A DNA stretch of 64,000 bases from Rhexocercosporidium sp. MPI-PUGE-AT-0058 (Eukaryota > Ascomycota > Leotiomycetes > Helotiales). Both the position numbers and the translations under genes were made by a program. The stretch covers positions 372,001-436,000 of the forward strand of contig JAGTJL010000015.1 of NCBI GenBank assembly GCA_020746875.1. Direction: 5' to 3'. The notes below the pieces were generated by a model, which was not told the origin of the DNA, ran no database searches, and saw only the letters and a program-made list of their open reading frames with translations. Positions 47,062 through 59,261 of this stretch are shown here, in pieces. Each line of letters starts with the position of its first letter. Position 1 is the first letter of the stretch.

Positions 47062-48434
47062 CTACGATCCCTTGTCTTGGTTCAAGATCTTGACCGCGTC
47101 TTTCGAGTAAATGTAGCTCGCACCACTCCATACTGTGGTAGTGGCGACTAGATACCTATAACAGCATCGTCAGCAATCTATTCGCACTGCTCTGAAAGTT
47201 GAGAAGGTCAACGAGAGGGTGAGTTGACTTACTGCATGGCTGTCATCGCCGTGGAAACATCAACAGTCACTAGGGGCATGGCCGTTGTAGCTCCGATGAG
47301 AGCCAACTGCAAAGCCGTATTGTACTTGCTGATGGTGGTAGGGTGAACCTCTGCTGAAGGTAAAGAGAAATCCCAGTACCTTACGAATGTCTTCGGAGGA
47401 GGGAGCGAGATCCAGCGGTAGTAGATTGCTGTGATTGCCAAGCCGACGTCTCGACCAAGGATGATGGCAGCGAGCCAGACTAATTTTTTTGGTTAGTAAT
47501 CGTAGCTCACATGCGGAGTAAAGGGGGTGGGATACCGGGCAGGGTGCCTTTGATTGCAAGACATACGGTCAGGATCGTCATCAAGGTCTTGTCGGCCATG
47601 GGGTCAATGACTGTCCCTACAACGGTCTGAAGATTCCACCGCCGGGCTATCCAGCCATCGACCAGATCGGTGATGCCAGCGTATGCAAATAAGCCCACGG
47701 CCCAGGCATGATGGTCGTGAAGGACGAGGTAGCCAACGACTGGTGCGGCAATGAGACGGGAAAATGTAAGGATGTTGGGGATCGTATAGATGTTCTCATG
47801 AGGAGTGAGCTTAGTGAGGACTTTAAGAATCGGCTTCTTGGGCTCGATTCCCGGCGACCTGGGGCTTCACAGTCAGATGCCTCTTGTTGACTCGTTGCAC
47901 CCCTGGAATGCAATGGGCAGGGAGAGGGGGGAGGGGGTGAATTGACTATATCACGTGATCGACGAGACGAGCCACGGAAAGTTACTTGGCGATGCAATGA
48001 ATCCCAGGCAAGGCCAGCCGAATCAAGTCGTCAGAACAAGGAAATAGACTTTGAGCATACCTTTGGGATTCACCCGGTCGTTTGGACGTCGAGTAGGGTA
48101 GTCCCTTGTACCGCCGTGAGTTGAGTTGAGGTCTGCTACTCTCGAAATCAACATCGGACTCGCCGAGATTTTGTCTTGGACTTGTCTTGGGAGATGGGGA
48201 GGAAGGGGAGAAAACATACAGGTGCCAAGCACGTTTTGGGCTCTGGCAGGATCGAGCATACGTCCACAGTGACGACGTCTGGGACGCCGAGGTCTGAGGA
48301 AGGCACGCCGAGCTTCGAAAGAGCATGAATTTCGACTCAGCGCTTGAGGGTGAGGGACATAATCGTATGCCGTAGGCGCGAGAAAGGCTGCAAGCCCATT
48401 GATGGCAGGGTCCGGGTTTGAGAGAGAGCATCAT
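47062..48434 (-). CDS. CRD1: Mitochondrial cardiolipin synthase (CRD1-type, CDP-alcohol phosphatidyltransferase)
   Basis: Four exons (48434-48061, 47858-47536, 47479-47233, 47155-47062) give 345 residues. The CDP-alcohol phosphotransferase signature DGx2ARx8Gx3Dx3D is intact: DGWIARRWNLQTVVGTVIDPMADK read in two overlapping parts. NIYTIPNILTFSRLIAAPVV precedes it, as in cardiolipin and phosphatidylglycerophosphate synthases. The N-terminal 120 residues are Ser/Arg-rich and poor in acidic residues, a mitochondrial presequence. The family joins phosphatidylglycerol and CDP-diacylglycerol to cardiolipin in the inner membrane. The first intron is long for this genome (202 nt), and its splice (AG|G) rejoins RSPGIEPKKPILKVL. 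The start is the first ATG of the open frame; a downstream Met at 48326 is also possible. Confidence 0.9.
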
Positions 48435-50626
48435 GGCAATTGCATGGCTGACCGCTTGCTTGAGCACGTTGCGTTTGTAAAGGGGGTACTTGAGCCGGTG
48501 GAGATTGGAAATGGAAGTCGGAGGCAGGAGAGAAAGGAAGGAGGGAGCGTAGGGCGAATAGAAGGATGCCAAAGAAGGTGGTGGAGAAAAGGGAAGTGCC
48601 GGTTTCAGATCAGTAGATGCGGGATGCAGGTGGCAGTGAACAGATTGCTTGCTTGCTTGCTTGCCAGCTTATCAACTGGCCCAGGCCTCCTGGCACGTAT
48701 TGTACTGTATGTACTGTTGGGTGTTTAGCGTTTAGCTTTCCGGCCGTTGCTGGAAGTTGGAACCCGACCTGGAAACTCAAAAGAACCTTGCGAGGAGAAG
48801 ACGGACACGGGTTGACGGACTGGGCTGGTAAGCGAGCGCACGCTAATGGCTACTCCTAGCCTTAAGCGATTAGACGCCGCGTGCTCAAATAGACGCGAGA
48901 CGCGTCTGGCCGAGCTGTCCGGTCGACGACCTGCCGGCTCCAGGTGGATCATGGCGGGTGAACCTTCCACTTCCTTCTTAGCCTCCACTCCAAACCCACG
49001 CAATCCAAACCAAAACAAACCCAGACCGACCAATCCTTGTGAGACCGGTTATGGGCCAGGCCACGGGTACTACAGCACGGCAGTAAGGAAGAAACGGCAT
49101 TGACTTTGAGATTCGACCTTTTCTTTTTAACTTTCGGTGCTGCTACCGTACCCGTACCCACACCTCCAACTGCAGCCGCACAGTCAGTCGTGCTTCGGAG
49201 AAGACTCTCTAAGCGGGCAAGTCTGGCGCCAACCGCCCTAGTAATTGGTGGAGCAGATAGAGTTTGGGTGCTGCATGAGCCCTCTGGACAGTCAGAGTTT
49301 CGGCGTGAAACCTACATTTGGAATGATGGGAAGGGGAAGCTTTTGACCTGCGGCTTCTACAAGCCACGCTCGGGTCCAGTACCGAACCCTCTTGCACTTA
49401 CCCCAGACCGCAAGAACAGACGCTGCGAGTGAGCGAGGCATTGAGCCTATCGCAACCCTGTTTAATATCCATCCTATCCTGGGCTATGATCCTATCCCGT
49501 CCTGGACATTCTTTCCTGTTCATCCTTCCAAATCGGTCTACAGCAGCACATGTCCGTCCCAAGCAAGCGTCACCCCTCCAGCTCGCAACATGGCCTGTTA
49601 TGCGCTCACTACACTACTTACTATCAACCCCTAGATTACGTACCAAGCCATCCCACCAGCCCTAAACTCTAACATTCTGACGACACTTCTCAAGATCTAA
49701 GAAAACGGCATGACGAGAACAGAGCTTAGCTTTTGGTGACTGACTACTGTAATATTTCCCTGTCGTACTCGTTGATGGTTCATCTTCAAAGCGGCAAATG
49801 AGGAGCCTCGAATATGTTGCGCTTCGCTTTATTTAGTCACAAGTGTCACACAACTTTCCCAGGCCCGCATGCAGTAACCCAAACCCAAACCCAAACCCAA
49901 GCCAAAGTAAGTAATCTCATGAGAAGATCTAGACTCTTGTTTGGTAGGGATCTCGGTTGATTTATGCCCAAATTGAACATGTTTCCATTAGATCCGGTGC
50001 GATCTTGGGTAATTGACATGTGTCGACCCTGTGCTTCCGTCGACTTTGTGATGGAACATTCTATTTCATTCCGGCCTAACTCGTGACCATCGTCACCTTG
50101 AATTGCCGCAATTTGCTCATGGTTCAGAGCTCGCTGCCATATCCCCAGTAGAGTAGTGTCGCGAGCAATCGAACGGTTGGAAGAGGCGTTAGCTGACCGG
50201 AACGCAAAGCTGCTCTGCATTCACAGCATTGATGAGCCCTGTTAAATCAAGCACCAAGAGAAGTCTGAAGTTGGCTTGAACATAGCTCAGATTGAAGAAT
50301 TTCGGAAGTGGTCTGCTGGTATCACTCATCTATAATGTTGAACAATAAAAAGTACATTAAAAAAATACATGCCAGAAAGACTCTTCCCAAATATGTATGT
50401 CCTCCGAAGTAGAAATGATAGTAGAGCAACCAGAACCTTTTTGGCGCAAAAAAACGAGGGTATGCTACTCCTGAAAAATCAAATACCCTCCCGCCTATGA
50501 TTCCCCCAAGACTTGCCAGTGACGCCAACAAAACAGCCTTTATCGTCCAGGTTTCGCACCCAGGACACGATTCAAGAAAATTCGTCATTACATGATGCTT
50601 TGAGTCCTCTAGGGAAGCGCTGCAAA
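48435..50626. other. Intergenic 2.2 kb
   Basis: This lies between cardiolipin synthase and the WOPR gene. No supported gene is seen. It contains a (TTGC)5 run at 48645-48664 and a CCCAAA hexamer repeat near 49876-49900. Confidence 0.5.
48645..48664. repeat. (TTGC)5 microsatellite
   Basis: Five perfect tetranucleotide units upstream of the cardiolipin synthase gene. Confidence 0.9.
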
Positions 50627-52015
50627 CTAGGATGTACCGGTACTGGTCCATGGTTGTTGTGGGCCCATGTAATGAGCATGGCCAACGCTCGCATGACCGG
50701 ACATGCCAGGATGGTTCAACCATATATTGTCACTCTTGGGAGTCTCTGAGCCGCTGTAAGGTTGAGATGGCACTCGCTCAAAGGTCGTTTGGTGAGTTGG
50801 TGTTGGCAGGGACCTAGCCGAGTAGCTATGCGAAGAGCCTGTGTCTCTCATGCCACCGTAAAATCCTTGTGAGTATCCGGAATCGCTAGTGAGCTTTGAA
50901 TCGGACGAAGAAGCAGATATACCGGAAAGGCCAGAGTCAACAGAGCCACCTTGGTCGTAGCTCGAGGGGCGACGTGCGAAATTGGTGGTCACTGGTGGCA
51001 CCGGAGCCCTAGAAGCATCAGAACCAATGCCAATGACGGAATTGTATCGCTGCGTTCTATATGCGCCGCCCTCGTAACTTTCGGGTTTTACTGTAGGATA
51101 AAGGCCTGGAGAATTGGTAAATTGGCCCCCATAACCTCCGTTGGGGTGACCTTGACCAATACCATCGTACTGCCCATAGCCATTGTATATGCTTGAACCC
51201 GAGCCATACGTGATGGGCGGTGTTGGGAGCGACATTGGACGGTGTGCAATTGTCTGGTTGGTCATTTCATAGCCGTTGCGAGAATACGGGTAGCTGGCGT
51301 ACACGGAACGGTCGTCAATTCGATCCATAGAGTCAACCTCATCGATGGGTGTCCGAAAGTTTTGCTTCGTAACGAGATCAGGCCGGGGTGTGATGTGCTG
51401 GAATCTGGGGTCTTTTGAAGGAGTCGTGAATTTGTTGTTCATAACATCCGCGACAGTATAATATGAGACAAGATGGTGCGAGACACCTCCGACTGTAACA
51501 CTAACAGTTTTCTTCACGAGGCCTTCCTCTTTGAAGCCATAAGAGTCCACCAGAGATCCGATCAGGGAGCGTTCTGTTTCTTTGCTGAGAGAGTTGGGGT
51601 TTGTAGGGTCAAAGGTTGAAGCGGCTGCTGAGGCTGGATTGTATCCGTTGCTCATTCCACTTCCACCAAAGGGTTCCGGCTTGCTGATACCTGGAGATCT
51701 CTTGCTGCGCTTCATTGCCCGCTTCTTCTCTCCGGGTGGGAATGGCCGCTCAAGCTCACGGTAGACGAGGAAGTTTCCCAAGATTCGGCTGGGGCTCCAT
51801 GGCACACCATCAGTCCATCTTTTGATGCCCGATGAATGTTCCTCATAGATGAATACATTTCCGCTCTTGATCAAGCTGACTCTTTCGCGATCGTGAGGAC
51901 GGCGCGCAACATGGTTCAAGGCGCCGCTGAGACAGGCCTCAAAAAGTAGAAGAGCGTCCTGAGTAGAGGCAATATGGCCAAAGAAGGTCGGCGAGAGTGG
52001 TGAAGCAGAAGCCAT
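50627..52015 (-). CDS. WOPR-domain transcription regulator (WOR1/RYP1/SGE1 type)
   Basis: A single exon of 462 residues. The WOPR (Gti1/Pac2) domain is at the N-terminus in two parts. The first runs from TFFGHIASTQDALLLFEACL through HVARRPHDRERVSLIKSGN to GIKRWTDGVPWSPSRILGN (residues about 8-100). The second is GLVKKTVSVTVGGVSHHLVSYY (about 165-190). The rest is a disordered Gly/Ser/Tyr/Pro-rich tail. Sequence and length match the WOR1/RYP1/SGE1 subgroup rather than the shorter PAC2 one. In other fungi these DNA-binding regulators control morphological switching, conidiation, secondary metabolism and effector expression (Candida Wor1, Histoplasma Ryp1, Fusarium Sge1). More than 7 kb of apparently gene-free sequence upstream fits a master regulator with a complex promoter. 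Confidence 0.95.
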   Translation of the reverse strand: MASASPLSPTFFGHIASTQDALLLFEACLSGALNHVARRPHDRERVSLIKSGNVFIYEEHSSGIKRWTDGVPWSPSRILGNFLVYRELERPFPPGEKKRAMKRSKRSPGISKPEPFGGSGMSNGYNPASAAASTFDPTNPNSLSKETERSLIGSLVDSYGFKEEGLVKKTVSVTVGGVSHHLVSYYTVADVMNNKFTTPSKDPRFQHITPRPDLVTKQNFRTPIDEVDSMDRIDDRSVYASYPYSRNGYEMTNQTIAHRPMSLPTPPITYGSGSSIYNGYGQYDGIGQGHPNGGYGGQFTNSPGLYPTVKPESYEGGAYRTQRYNSVIGIGSDASRAPVPPVTTNFARRPSSYDQGGSVDSGLSGISASSSDSKLTSDSGYSQGFYGGMRDTGSSHSYSARSLPTPTHQTTFERVPSQPYSGSETPKSDNIWLNHPGMSGHASVGHAHYMGPQQPWTSTGTS

Positions 52016-53695
52016 TGTGAATATGATGTGAAGGGTTGTGAGGAAAAGTGGTGATTGCTATGCTTGTGGTAGTGGTCGACGTGAAGTTGAGAACGCTTTC
52101 ATCAGACGAGGTCGGAGGAGATCCCTGATGTGGAAAAGAGTTGCTTCAATGGAATGAATGCTCCGAAGCTCCACGGGAAGGGGGAGCAAGAGGGTCTTTA
52201 TCAAACCTTGAGTTGGCGGGGCGGTGGGAGGCCGGTTGAGAGGTTCGGATCGACTGCGACTTCGTGCTCAGTGCCCAGACAGGGAAGGGGAGGATAGAGG
52301 CGGGTGGGTATGTTTATGCCTTGGCCTGGGAGTCGCCGTCTAGTTCGTTGACCAACGCTCAAGTCTGAGGAAGAAGGGATGGACCGAAGGTTGTTTCGAC
52401 CCAGCAAGTCGACGGTAGAGCACTCGTAGATTAGAACAGCACTGCAATGCGGAAGATACTACTCTGGTCCCGGCGACGAAGGGAGGGAGGTACAAGGGAG
52501 GGAAGGGTACCTGGCCAGGACAGGGAAGCGTGCTGCGTGTCGAGAGGAGAGAACGTGCTTTCCGTTTTGTCTCTTCAGAGTTCGCTTGGCACAATCGGAT
52601 GTTACCAAGGGAAGCCTTACCCAGGGCGGGAATCCTGGAGCAATACAAATGCCGTTGTCTCTGCGGATGCCGGGGTGACAAGGAAGGAAGGAGAGCGAAT
52701 GACGCGCAGCCGGGAGTGGGAGGGGGAGTTGAGAGTACGGGGAGGCAGTTGGGGAGAAGAGCAATGCCAAGGACGAGGATGAGGAGGAGCAAGAGGAGGA
52801 CGACGACAACAACGAGGCTGAGCGAGATATTCGAGCAGGATCGGCTTGGCTTGGCTTGACTTGGAGCAGACGAGTATGGAATGTAAATCGAAGAAAGAAG
52901 GCTGCCGGGAGGCTTTGGATATTGAGTTGCTACAAGGTCGTAAGGTTGACGGCGCGGCGGGATGGCTTGGGGGTTGGCAGCCCGGAATATGGAGCGCTCT
53001 AAGTGATGGACCGATCGATATTTGAGAAGACTGGGGTTCTCGGGTATGTGGGGGGGCGCTTCGAGCAAGCCTGTCCGTTCTACAGTACGTCGAGGTGATT
53101 TCAATAGCTACTTGAGTTTGACTTGGGTCGGCTGGACTATGAGTAGTACCGATAAGTACAAGTACCGTGGCGGAGAAGAAGTTGAGAAAAAGAACAAGGC
53201 AGAAGAAAGACAACTCGGACTAGGGTAGGTAGGGCAGGACAAGGAGGTTATCAGACATTGGGAGCGCGCAGGGACATGGGTCAGGGCTAGGGTAAGGAAG
53301 GTAGGGTTGTTGAAAGGAAACGGGCACAGTCTACGATTCATACATAAACAAACGCAGGTCGGGTGGTAATGGATAGAGGCGGAGACTCCTCCAGCTAGAA
53401 CAAACAGGACGTAGCTCGGATATTTCGTAGGATAATGCAGGCCATGCGAAGGTCAACATGGGCGGCCGTCTCTCTTTTCTCTTTCTCTCTCTGTCTCTCT
53501 CTTCAGAGTATGCAGCTCTGCTGCAGTGCTGCAGGGATCGAAGCATCTGGCGCGAAACTACTCGCACACTAAGTAGCGCGTGGCGCACTGCTGAGAGGGA
53601 CGGGGGAACAGGGGAGGGCCAGGGACCAAGTGGGTTGTGGGCCGTTGTTCATCACGACTACTGCTGCCCCTGGCATGGCTTCTTGAAAGTCGTGA

Positions 53696-53718
53696 GGGGG
53701 GAGGGGGGAGGGGAGGGG
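53696..53718 (+). promoter_or_regulatory. G-quadruplex-type G tract
   Basis: Four G runs of 6, 6, 4 and 4 separated by single A, on the strand opposite the WOPR transcript, about 1.7 kb before its start codon. Confidence 0.5.
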
Positions 53719-54705
53719 ACCAGAGGCGACAACAGGGAGTCCATGGCAAGAATGGAGGACATTCGATTGGCTACTGGTCTCCCTGACCTCAAGTCACAGC
53801 ACTTGCACTAGACTAATCTTTCTCCTGCAACATCGAAGGAGGAGAGGAGAGGATACTGATGACGGGAGGTGTGGAAGTGATCTGAGAGCATAGCAGAGCA
53901 GGAGGAGTTGTTGTTGGTGGACTCGGACGAAGCGAGCGAGCCAGCAGTGTGAAGCTGCAGCACACAAGCACCACCACCGCACCACCACCACCACAGGAGC
54001 AGAAGCCCTGCTCGCCCCACCGCGATCCAAGCAAGCCCCAGGGTCTCCACACTACCACTAGGACAGTAATGTACAATACTTGCACTAGAATGCAGTAGCA
54101 AGTGACAAGGACCTGGGTGCCATGCAGCAGGGGCCCCTCAGCAATGTTAGCCGGCCGTGTCTTACAATGGTTCGCTGAAGAAAGAGCGCCCAAAAGCCCA
54201 AGATCGACTCGAGGACTTTGAGGTCACCCCCACCATACTCGACATCGCGACCCATCCGCCATGCTCATCACTGTGCTGTTGACGGAGGTAAAACAAAGTA
54301 CTAGGAGATCAGTCCAGTTCAGGCGCATCCAGACGACAGGATCAGGACAGATGTAATGTTGAGACAGAGCAAAAGAAACCCCTCTCTTGCCAGCCCTGTT
54401 TGTCGCGGTCAACTCAGAGGAACTTCCGTAAGGCGCTTCTTCCTTCCTTTCTGGACGTTGTGATGCAATGAAAATACTGGTATGGTAGGCCCTGACCACT
54501 CCTTGTTTGATACCCATGAGCCAACTCTTATATTCTTGACTTCTGTGATATTTCACTCAAACCCAAACCTGAAGCTCCATTGTCCATCGATCATTAACAC
54601 TTCTATTAATAAGACCCGCAGTCTCAGCCTTGCTGGTAAATAGATTGGGGGGCATTTCCGGAGCGAAACAAGACCCATCATCACTGATGCCCGTAACAGC
54701 TCGAC

Positions 54706-54832
54706 GAGGTTATTCTTAGAGAATGCGATTTTTATACTCTTCTCAGAAACCCGACTGCTTGGTTGCCCAGAGAAGTTATTCTTAGGGTTGCCATTTCTGT
54801 GGTTATTGGCAACGCGACTGCTTGGCCAGCCA
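54706..54832. repeat. Imperfect two-copy tandem repeat, unit about 64 bp
   Basis: GAGGTTATTCTTAG (54706) recurs as GAAGTTATTCTTAG (54772), and CGACTGCTTGG (54752) recurs at 54814. The spacing of 62-66 bp marks a diverged duplication. Confidence 0.65.
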
Positions 54833-55609
54833 AAGTGCTCGATCTTGTGGGTAGATGAATATGAGGACATATGACGGTATGCGAAGGAGATTTGGAGCAC
54901 TGGAATGGCGAGTGCTGGCGACCCTACGTGGCTTTACGCTCTACCAGGTTAGTGCTTTGCTGGTGTTGGGAAACCCCCCAAGGTTGTCCCCTCATCTTGC
55001 AACGCTCATTTCCTTTCTCCAACGCAAGATATCGTACGGGGCAGATGAATCGCCTTTGTTGACAACCCGCGAGATGTCAATCCGGCGTCTGGATTGCCAT
55101 GTTGATGGACTGCGGTGTAACCTGTTGTCGTTTTTCCAAGCTGGGGGTACAGAACAGTACAGTACACCCGCCGCTATGGTGCGAGCTGCAAGAACACTTC
55201 TTGGCCGATTCTGTCACAAGATCGTACCACCATCCTCGATTGCCAGGGCATAACCAGAGCCGGCCGGCCTTCCCGGACTCAGATCGGCATTCTGCAATCT
55301 ATAGAAATCTAATCTTGCTGTCTGCCGAACTTCAAGCGTCACTCCCGTGTTCATACCCACGATTGCCAGGGCGAAGGATCTTTCCGGCCTGCGCAATTCC
55401 CGAAGTGCCGAGATGGGTACAGCCCGTGATGTGATAGAATTAATGATATAATAAATGGGGCGACCAGGGCATCGAGGGGCAGCGAACCTGAACTTGTGGA
55501 GAACCAAGCCACCAACTCTTCGCAATCCCACCTCACAACGTTATTCGGATTCGAGTTCGCATTCGTGGGTGGTGGGGTTTTCATTGTTACCAGGACCAAG
55601 GTCCTAAGC

Positions 55610-55631
55610 GGGGAGGGGAGGGGAGGGTGGG
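55610..55631 (+). promoter_or_regulatory. Perfect G-quadruplex motif
   Basis: Five G runs (4, 4, 4, 3, 3) with single-base loops, the arrangement that forms the most stable quadruplexes. It lies 3.6 kb upstream of the WOPR start codon. Confidence 0.55.
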
Positions 55632-58274
55632 AACTCTCTTGCACGATCCTGGCTGTGCAATAAGAGGTACCAGAAATCGGCAGCAGCGGACCGCTGCATC
55701 AATCTCTGTGAAAGTCAATCAAGCCAGGCTGAATCTTGAAGGCTGGACTGCTGCATCATGACGACTGATGGTAAACCAGTGAGTTAGTTGACCGTTGGTT
55801 GTTGCGGTGGGAGAACGGTGCTACTGGACGAAGACAGACCTGCTGTGATGGGCTCGACCGAGGTCTGCTCGATCCTTCGTGGAGGGTAAATCTTGTGGTC
55901 TGGCTGATAATTGCAGTATCGGTTGACCAACATGATTTACATCTAATCGATCTCACTTGATTAGATCTAGATGTCGATCCTGTCCTTGCACTGGCTACCT
56001 ATCTGTTGCGTTTGTTGGGTGTCACGTAATATTTATCCTCCTCGCTGGTAGTAGTGTAGCTGCACGCTGATGCTGGCTGAGGTGGCCCCAGATCCAGGCT
56101 TTCACGTCATAGGTCCAGACACCACGCTTCAATAAACATATTTCTTCCAAGTGGTCGTGATGGTTAAATGGATGATATCATTTCCCCCACGATTTCGCAG
56201 ATTTTTTGTTGGCGATTCTAACTTTCAGTCTACCCCAGAGACAAGGCGCCATTCGGGTTGAAAGTAAACTCAAATTCTCAGGTCCCAGGATTGTGGGCAA
56301 AGATCTAACTCGTCAATTCATGAGGATGTCATAGCGGTGGAATCTGGGGCAGCAGGTACAGTCTTTGATTAGCAGTGGCACGGCCGAAGAGCGGGAAAAT
56401 ATCCCGATAGCAGTACAGTAGTTCGGATGCCGTGCGTACAGTAGAGCTCTTGGGTTGTGCCTGTGATGCTGCTTTCCCACCCTAGGACTTGGCTCTGAAT
56501 TTCGGAAACCCCATTTTAAAAAAGACACATCCACCAAGCTTCTAGGTAGGGCTGAACCGAGAGATGAGGTTGAATTAATCTCTTTGACTTTTCAACAAGG
56601 CTCCGACCTAAGCTTCCTGACAGTTGATAGGAACCCTAAATCGGGAATTTAGGAGGGCCTTTGAACTCTCTCGAGAACCCGTTTTCGAGCGACGCAAACT
56701 TTCCTGTCTGGTCGCGGTAAATGTAGTGTAGAGCTCCACCAGTCACAGTTAGCTCTTGGGCCGCAAGGGGCGACGCCTTGGTCACGAGCTACTGCAAACC
56801 ATGATACAGGCGACGAAATCCTGGTTCTTGATGGACTTTTGAGATCAAGCTGGTTGCCTTTGCCAAATGTCGAACCTCTGAACGGAACGGGAATGAATGG
56901 GACCCTTTCCGCCACAGTGAAGACCTGACTCAAGGCTTTGCAGAATCAATTTGATTTACTGAGTCTACTCTCGCGAGTAGACGAGCCGCTGATCTCAGTA
57001 CCAGGTGTGCCGCCCCACAAGGCCAGTGTTATTGAACGACTACCCCAAGCAGGGCACAAAATAACCATGACGGATATGGTTAGGGCAACGACGGCTCTGC
57101 TACACCACGAACATGGCTCGTAAATTGATCTTGCCATCGTGGAGGTCTCATGTGAGTAGAGAATCTGCTTGATGGGCGATGAAGACAGAGCCTTGCAAAG
57201 GGAGACCTTTGGTTAGAGAGATAGCGGTACAGCACACATAGAACGAGCCAGGTCGAAAATACACAAGCAATACAATGATGCTCGCCCATTCTCAGCAGAT
57301 CTTGCTGCATGGTGCTTTTGTCGTCACAACATCGGCATCCGTGCGCAATGGTTGGGCTGGCTAAACAGCCTTGCTAGCATCACTGGTTTCCGTGGCTGGA
57401 TCATGGCACGATATTCAGGGTTGTTTCGGCGATTGGCGGTATTCAGACCATGGCGGTCAGGGAGGTGCATAATGCTGTGCCCTGAACGGTCTTTTACTCT
57501 GTTTATGAGTGATGTCGTTGGATTGGAGAACATAGAAACAGCCACATCCGGATACATGTCAGCATGTGGTATATACTAAGAACTGCGAATTGCTTTTGTG
57601 AACCTTCACAGCCATATTAGGCAGTGGCATAACCCGTTCCAATTCGAGCTGAAAATCTCCACACAGCCTCTTTCTACCTGGTGAAATATTCGGTAGCCTC
57701 GGGCGACCGTGGAAGTGCGAACACGGTGTGCGAACTCGGCTTTCGGTGGAGGTTACCGGGGAGTTGATGCGCAGGGCAAGGACGAACTCGTGAGGGCGCC
57801 GAGAAGGCCTGGGTTGGGAAGGTTAAGGCGATTGGGTAGGATGAACGGGCAGCAACCGGATGGGGGAGGGGTTCGACGACTCCCGCGTGGCCCTGACCAG
57901 ACAATATTCCCTCAAGGAAGCCAGAGCTCCCTTGGGAACGAAGGGCACTCTTCCGAGATGAGACAAGTCGTCGGCTCCCACACGGTCCTTGGTTTGCCCA
58001 GGAGTCCGAACTTGGGCGCTTTCGACCCTGAGAATAACAATTAAAGCCTGGATGGCTAAGGATCGACAGGAACAGATCATTGCTTGGGCGGCTGTCTGGA
58101 CGCTTTGACCAGGCGAGGAGAGTCGATCCAAGGTCGACGTTACGAATAAGAAACCTCACAGACTGCTGCAGTCCTCCAATTTTTCCGGCCATGAATACGA
58201 GTTCCAATAAGCTAGAAGGGACTCCGTTCATGTCTAGTGTATCTTTGCCTCGTACATATATCGGTGTGGTTACT

Positions 58275-58308
58275 AATGTTTCACTACTTGAAAATGTAGT
58301 GAAACATT
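58275..58308. repeat. Perfect 13-bp inverted repeat, 8-base loop
   Basis: AATGTTTCACTAC and its exact reverse complement are separated by eight bases, followed closely by CACGTG. It could be a hairpin, a protein-binding palindrome or part of a lost mobile element. Confidence 0.7.
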
Positions 58309-59261
58309 TTCACGTGGCTGGCTTTCCTCCAATCTGTAATTGGCAAAGACATGAGTTGGAACAAAATCCGTTTGGTCCATCTTCTCCCCCTGGCTCGTGC
58401 GAGCTCAGTGGCTGCATGTTCTAGAACCTAATGAGCTGTTCCATTACATGTTAGTTGTCTGTGTGTTCCAGAAGAGGCTGACTTAGACCTGCTTTCAATG
58501 CTCCGTAGTCTACAGGAAACGGCCTCTGCTAGCATTGCGGTACATTGGTACACTGCCTGCTGAAAATTCCGATGCGACCATGCGAGATTCACTCCGATAC
58601 ACAAAAACTCTCGGGCTTCTAGGAGTTGTTGTTCAGCTTGCCTGTGCGCCTGAACCCTTATGACGATGGCCTGCAGGAAATTGTTCCTGGTGCGAATGCC
58701 CATTGTGAATTTGTGGGCTCAGGTGGCTTCAACGTTGGATGTCTCAAAAAAAAGGAGGCGCGAGAGATTTGGGAAGGCTGCTCCCGACTGCGCGCCTGTG
58801 CGGTCTGGGCTGATAGCTGTTTCTCTTTTGATTAACATCCGGGATGATGCAGGTGGCCGCTGCATATTCGTCCTTTGACCTCCTCAACTTTGACACCAAC
58901 CGAGACCTAATCTGCTATCAGGATTGTGTCGTTGGAAACTTCCGTGGCACAAAGATGCCTAATCCCAGGAGACACGATACTAGTAGACCACTTAGACGCG
59001 TTATCTCAAAAATCACTACTAGTAAGTGACAACAATATGGTATCAAAGAATCCTGACTCTTTGCGTACTTTTGTCTCCTTATCTACACGAGTCAGGCACA
59101 TGTCAATGCCAAACCCATCACAGCCAACATTCATTTCCTGAGGCTGCTGCTACACAAGTTGCATCGGCGGTTTTTCATGTATTTTCTGTCCTCAGTCGCC
59201 ATCATGTCGAAAGGTAACTATCGTGTTTGCGGCATTATCAAACTCTTGGCGGATCTCATCC

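Larger units (their letters stand above)
52016..59261. other. 7.2 kb gene-free upstream region of the WOPR gene
   Basis: This runs from the WOPR start codon to the 3' end of TDP1. I recognise no protein. The part 52016-53800 is GC-rich with CT/GA tracts and probably carries a long 5' leader and promoter. G-rich tracts lie at 53696-53718 and 55610-55631, an imperfect tandem repeat at 54706-54832 and a perfect hairpin at 58275-58308. Open frames such as 58231-57674 (minus) have an ATG but no motif. Confidence 0.5.

Noticed and set aside
49876..49900. CCCAAA repeats resembling telomeric DNA
   Set aside because: The unit is not the fungal telomere unit CCCTAA, it is only about four copies long, and ordinary genes lie on both sides.
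52340..53213. Overlapping 254- and 198-codon minus-strand frames upstream of the WOPR gene
   Set aside because: Both are Pro/Ser/Leu-rich readings of CT-rich sequence that overlap in different frames, as expected for a leader or promoter and not for protein.
57674..58231. 185-codon minus-strand frame with an ATG
   Set aside because: No recognisable domain, biased composition, no splice partners and no supporting context. It could be chance in GC-rich DNA.
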